From Tunturibacter psychrotolerans (GTDB lineage Bacteria; Acidobacteriota; Terriglobia; Terriglobales; Acidobacteriaceae), in assembly GCF_040359615.1 (NCBI RefSeq), contig NZ_CP132942.1, positions 4,836,001-4,900,000 of the forward strand: a stretch of 64,000 bases of DNA, given 5' to 3'. The position numbers and the translations under genes are program-made. The notes under the pieces were generated by a model. It did no database searches and was not told the origin of the DNA. It saw only the letters and a program-made list of their open reading frames with translations. Numbering within the stretch: the first letter of the stretch is position 1; each line of letters starts with the position of its first letter. Of the stretch, positions 60,412 to 64,000 are shown piece by piece.

Positions 60412-62295
60412 TTAGTGCTTGAGGCCGTTCAACAGCTTGTTTGCGTCAAGCACTCCCAATCCCGCCGCATTGTCGTAGCCAAAGTCGGCTTTGTAGCCCC
60501 AGTTATCGCCGTCTCTGATATCCGTCGTAGCGCTCGCGCCAAGACGATAAAGAGCCGGATTGAGCTGCCCAACGCGATGGCCCAGACCCTCGACGAACAG
60601 CGCCGTAACGCCGTTCAACTGCGGTGCCACAAAGCTGGTGCCGCCTTCGAAGTCACCAAGCGAGTCCTCCTCGATAAACTGATAGCCGCTCTCCGGGTCT
60701 GCGTTGGTTGAAAGATCTGGCATGTTGCGGCCCAGGAAAAACGGCGGCAGTACGGTCTGCAACACCAACCCCGAACCGGTGTCCTCTTTGAATGTTTGCC
60801 CCGGCTTCGTCAAAGTGAAGCCAGGAGTAAAGAACTGATAAGTAGGCAGCGGCCAGTAGGAGCTGACTCCGCCACCATCACCCACCGAGAACACGGCCGA
60901 CACCGGAATGTCTGCCGCATGTCCCTGCTCCGCCGCCTGGGTTGAGATGTAATCCCAGCTCCACGCCTGCTCGTGTTTCACGGTCAACACAACGCCGTCA
61001 TTCAGCGAGAACGAGAACGGAAGTGTAGTCCCACCCGCCGCCGTCACCAGCGGATCGCTTGCCGGATGGTCGACAGCGTAAGGTGAGTTGCAGAGAGGAT
61101 CATCCTCTGTAGCAGGTGGACCCGTCACCGGGCACCCACGAACCGTGTCAAAGGCGCCCGAGTCGCCGGTCGCTACAAAGAGAGTCTGTCCCTGCAGGGC
61201 CATCTCCAGGAACGCTTCGTGAAAAGCCTGCAGCATCCAGGTCTCTGATGCAGTATGGGTCGCGATGTCGTAGAAGTAGTCCAGCTCCGGTTGACCCCAG
61301 CTGGTCGAAACGGTATCCGCAATGTTCTCGGAAGCCGCTGCCTCGAACCCATTAATGAAGTTCGCATTGGTGATGTTCGGAGCAATGTAGACGCGGACGT
61401 TTGCGTTAGGCGCAAGCGCTCCCGACTCCTCCACATCGATGTCTGTCTCACCCTCACCATCCAGATTGTTGGTCGAAGCAGTCACGCCGCCGTCGACGTT
61501 CACCTTGGTGATTCGCGATTGCGAGACTTTAAGTCCAATCAGCTTCCAGAAGAGATACGCATCGGCCTCCTTGAAGTCGTTGAGCGTTACGATTCCGATA
61601 GTGGTTCCACGGCCGCTGATCCCGCGTGCATAGATTGGGTTGACGTCGTAAAAGTTTGCAAAGTCTGCAGGAAGATAATCGCCAGGCGTGCCACCGGTGA
61701 GCGCGCCAGGTACAGCCTTTGGCGTCACGCTATGCCCAACCGCCGGGGTGAGGTGCATCGGATGCGCATGAGACATCGTATTGATGCCACCGACGCCGAG
61801 GATCAAGCCCTGCAAGGAAGAGGGCAGCGTCACCGGAGTCGTTGAAGCCGTTCCCGTGCGGCCCTTGACCGTGAAGGTCTTCAGGTTCAGACCCAACACA
61901 CTCGCGGCATTCGCGGTCGGGCTGATGGCCTCAATCGCAAGGTGGTTAGGATAAACATATTGAATCGTGAATCCCATGCCCTTGAGAGTCCGCTCTACCT
62001 TTTCCACCTGCGCATCGCTCGGAGCATAGCGGTTCACAAACTCCGAAACGCTGAGAAACTGGTGATAGCTCCGGCTGAAGGGATCCTGTAGCTCAGCAGC
62101 AGCAGCCTCCGCCTCGCGCGAATTGTTGAGTGGCAGGTAAAAAGTCACCGCAAGCACGTTGCCGATCGAGACATCCGATGCCTTCACGGTATTGCTGGTT
62201 GTTTGTCCGCTCGCCGACAGAGGCAGCAGAGCGATTCCTACCGCCGTCAGGCAGATAGAATGCACCATCGCGGTGCGAAGAGAACGTAGCTTCAT
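60412..62295 (-). CDS. S53 family serine-carboxyl protease (sedolisin), with pro-domain
   Basis: 627 residues with a signal peptide (TAVGIALLPLSASGQ). The activation pro-domain spans about residues 35-175 (YLPLNNSREAEAAAAELQDP, YHQFLSVSEFVNRYAPSDAQ). Catalytic triad: Glu/Asp in DGEGETDIDVEE, Asp in FVATGDSGAFD, Ser in FEGGTSFVAPQ; a calcium-site-like Asp cluster (TTDIRDGDNWG) lies at the end. Secreted acid protease, self-activated. The gene lies downstream of another S53 gene, with about 289 bases between. Confidence 0.92.
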   Translation of the reverse strand: MKLRSLRTAMVHSICLTAVGIALLPLSASGQTTSNTVKASDVSIGNVLAVTFYLPLNNSREAEAAAAELQDPFSRSYHQFLSVSEFVNRYAPSDAQVEKVERTLKGMGFTIQYVYPNHLAIEAISPTANAASVLGLNLKTFTVKGRTGTASTTPVTLPSSLQGLILGVGGINTMSHAHPMHLTPAVGHSVTPKAVPGALTGGTPGDYLPADFANFYDVNPIYARGISGRGTTIGIVTLNDFKEADAYLFWKLIGLKVSQSRITKVNVDGGVTASTNNLDGEGETDIDVEESGALAPNANVRVYIAPNITNANFINGFEAAASENIADTVSTSWGQPELDYFYDIATHTASETWMLQAFHEAFLEMALQGQTLFVATGDSGAFDTVRGCPVTGPPATEDDPLCNSPYAVDHPASDPLVTAAGGTTLPFSFSLNDGVVLTVKHEQAWSWDYISTQAAEQGHAADIPVSAVFSVGDGGGVSSYWPLPTYQFFTPGFTLTKPGQTFKEDTGSGLVLQTVLPPFFLGRNMPDLSTNADPESGYQFIEEDSLGDFEGGTSFVAPQLNGVTALFVEGLGHRVGQLNPALYRLGASATTDIRDGDNWGYKADFGYDNAAGLGVLDANKLLNGLKH

Positions 62296-62520
62296 GGAAG
62301 TAGCCTCACTAAATTGGTTTGCGTGTCTGAATCCATTGCATGGGACGACAAGACGTACAACGAACGTGGAATTGCCAGAGCAGGGTCTTGAGCGAGGTGC
62401 CGTCGGTGGATGGATACTACGGTCGTTCCGGCGTTCCGGTCAAGCGTCAAGATCATTTTTGCGTGAGACAACAACAAAGTTCGGTGATTTGCATATTTTC
62501 TGACTCTATTAAGCCCCCAA

Positions 62521-62552
62521 TAAAACGGCAGGCGCTCTAACGAACGCCTGCC
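62521..62552 (-). terminator. Terminator behind the second S53 gene
   Basis: GGCAGGCG pairs with CGCCTGCC over a 10-base loop; on the minus strand GTTTTATT follows. Confidence 0.8.
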
Positions 62553-62584
62553 CCATAATCCAAACGCAGAATTTTGCAGCGTCC

Positions 62585-64000
62585 CTACTGAACAGCCTTC
62601 ACGACCTGATTGATGAACGTCGTACCATTCGGCGTACCCAGGCCAGTCACGTTGTCCCAACCGGGAGCTGTGAACAGCGACGAGTCCGTTCCGAACGTGA
62701 ACAGATCCCAGCGAGTCGAACTGTGGCTGTTGTATAGCGCGCTGACAAACAGCTTCGTGTTCTGCAGCGGCTGCGCCAAATCAGTCTGGCTTTCAAAGAT
62801 CGGAGCATTCGGCGGATCGATGATAAGTCCGGACACATTCAGCAGCGTATCAACGGGCGTCAGATTGACGTCGATGATCGCCTTGTCAGGCAGTTCATAG
62901 AGGATCGGCGCCGCCTCTCCAATCGGCCCTCCTCCTGCCGCCTGGTTCGCAATCGCCCAAAGGCCGGAGAACATCGGACAAGACAGGCTGGTCCCGCCGG
63001 CCACTATAACCGTCACATTTGCAGGATTGCCATCAGGGGAAACGATGATCTCGCTGCCAGTCTGTGGGTCCGCATTCATGGAGATATCAGGCAACAGGCG
63101 GAACTTACCTTTCAGGCTCTTCTGGAACTTTGGCTTCGCATAAACAACGCTTGTGCCGCCTCCAGACCCGCTCTGAAAGCCGAGAAACGTGGGGGGAACA
63201 AGCGGCGCGTTAGGAGCTGGAGTGGTCAAAAAGGCAACGTTCAAGCCCCAACCCGTCTGCAGCTTAATGTCGTTCTTGGGGTCTAGAAACGTACTGGTAC
63301 CGCCCACCGCCGTCGCAAACGGAGAGTCGGCATTCGCGTTGACTGACACCGCGTTGATCCCGAAGTCCTCATTATTGGTTATAAGTTGATCGCCATCGTC
63401 GCCGGTGGAAACGTTGAGCGAGATCCCTAATGCAGCAGCAATCTGCGCAATACCGTTCTCTACCACTAGTTCCGCTGGATCAAACTCCTTCAGCGCTATC
63501 TCCGAGATCCCGAAGCTGTTCGAAATCACGTTGCCATATTGGTTCCCGATCGCAGCCAGATCTCCAAGATCAAGATTGGTCAATGAGTTGTCGACAGTCA
63601 ACACCAGGACGATGTTGGCGTTGGGAGCGATCGCGTGCGCCCATTCCACATCCAGCGTCGTTTCAAGCTGCCAGTCCCCTGCGATGCACCCGTTGGTCGC
63701 GGTACAGGTCACCGGGCCGGTCGGAGTGACGATCTGGAAATTTGAAGAGGTCAGAGCGGGCAATCCATTGAGTTGAGAGAACAAGTTGGCATCGGAAAGA
63801 ATTGTGTTCGAACCGAAAGCATCCACGATGACGATGGTCTGGCCCGTACCATCCAAACCCTTTTTATAGAGCTGCTTTAGGCCATACGCAGTTTGGATCT
63901 CATTCGCGTCATAGCCGCACGGCGGCAGATTGGGCGCGGTATTGGTGATGTCGGCTCCATAGCGATTGCCTGCATAGAACGCCTCCGGGAAACTCCCATC
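62585..64000 (-). CDS. S53 family serine-carboxyl protease (partial, cut by window end)
   Basis: 472 codons, open to the window edge, so the signal and pro-domain lie outside. The mature domain starts around CGYDANEIQTAYGL. Triad: Glu/Asp in QLETTLDVEWAHAIAPNA, Asp in VSTGDDGDQ, Ser in VAGGTSLSCPMFSG. The C-terminus WDNVTGLGTPNG belongs to the calcium site. Secreted sedolisin-like protease, paralogous to the gene at 60412 but clearly diverged in the catalytic Ser region. Confidence 0.9.
   Translation of the reverse strand, partial: DGSFPEAFYAGNRYGADITNTAPNLPPCGYDANEIQTAYGLKQLYKKGLDGTGQTIVIVDAFGSNTILSDANLFSQLNGLPALTSSNFQIVTPTGPVTCTATNGCIAGDWQLETTLDVEWAHAIAPNANIVLVLTVDNSLTNLDLGDLAAIGNQYGNVISNSFGISEIALKEFDPAELVVENGIAQIAAALGISLNVSTGDDGDQLITNNEDFGINAVSVNANADSPFATAVGGTSTFLDPKNDIKLQTGWGLNVAFLTTPAPNAPLVPPTFLGFQSGSGGGTSVVYAKPKFQKSLKGKFRLLPDISMNADPQTGSEIIVSPDGNPANVTVIVAGGTSLSCPMFSGLWAIANQAAGGGPIGEAAPILYELPDKAIIDVNLTPVDTLLNVSGLIIDPPNAPIFESQTDLAQPLQNTKLFVSALYNSHSSTRWDLFTFGTDSSLFTAPGWDNVTGLGTPNGTTFINQVVKAVQ

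Overview
The window reads as a piece of a chromosome from a GC-rich, diderm, free-living heterotroph, most likely an Acidobacteriota member of the Granulicella/Edaphobacter/Terriglobus type. This is inference from gene content and style: Kdo transferase, LpxK and a GT9 heptosyltransferase show an LPS outer membrane. There are many secreted hydrolases (CocE/NonD, GH13, M16, S53, amidohydrolase), TrmFO in place of TrmA, EgtD, and C/G-tract intergenic repeats of a kind I associate with that group. I see no rRNA or tRNA genes, CRISPR array, prophage or insertion sequence.

Layout. 0-13 kb: a VWA protein, an AsmA-like protein, secreted hydrolases, a Nudix hydrolase, a CDGSH Fe-S protein, a membrane acyltransferase with a UBP zinc finger, and a sigma-54 two-component pair. 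13.5-16 kb: RNase PH and a FucP-type sugar permease. 16-19.7 kb: a redox patch (aldo/keto reductase, NTF2-like protein, catalase-family peroxidase plus cytochrome b561) whose base composition differs from its neighbours. 20.5 kb: LacD-type aldolase. 21.7-32.7 kb: DUF1440 protein, a NUP/PIG-L pair, queE-queD, an alpha-glucosidase, a DinG-like helicase, an extended Der GTPase and an LprI-like protein. 33-38.7 kb: a CLC transporter with its MarR regulator, TrmFO, and small unknown proteins. 38.7-44.7 kb: one long operon-like run for the lipid A-Kdo-heptose core (waaA, lpxK, GT9) continuing into an ICMT-like protein, DUF3108, DUF2007 and queC. 44.8-49 kb: TPR protein, moeA-moaC and egtD. 49-64 kb: a secreted esterase, an M16 double-domain protease, sucC-sucD, trpD, rhaM, YbjQ, a methyltransferase, two VOC proteins and two S53 (sedolisin) proteases, the last cut by the window end.

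How the genes work together. queE and queD (24.5-25.5 kb) and queC (44.0 kb) give the 7-deazaguanine (preQ0) branch. moaC and moeA belong to molybdenum cofactor synthesis. waaA-lpxK-GT9 act consecutively on lipid A. sucCD gives the substrate-level step of the TCA cycle. The secreted hydrolases and the sugar permease, LacD and RhaM fit a polymer-degrading soil lifestyle.

Non-gene features that stand out: the plus strand is C-rich up to about 21.6 kb, G-rich from there to about 49 kb, then C-rich again, regardless of gene strand, which suggests an inverted ~27 kb segment; a dispersed intergenic element with C/G tracts and CAAA(A/G)TATT blocks; TATAAT boxes six bases before the start codons of rph and marR (leaderless transcripts); a PIG-L gene in frame behind the stop of its neighbour with no ATG/GTG/TTG start; and a nested long hairpin behind the CDGSH gene.
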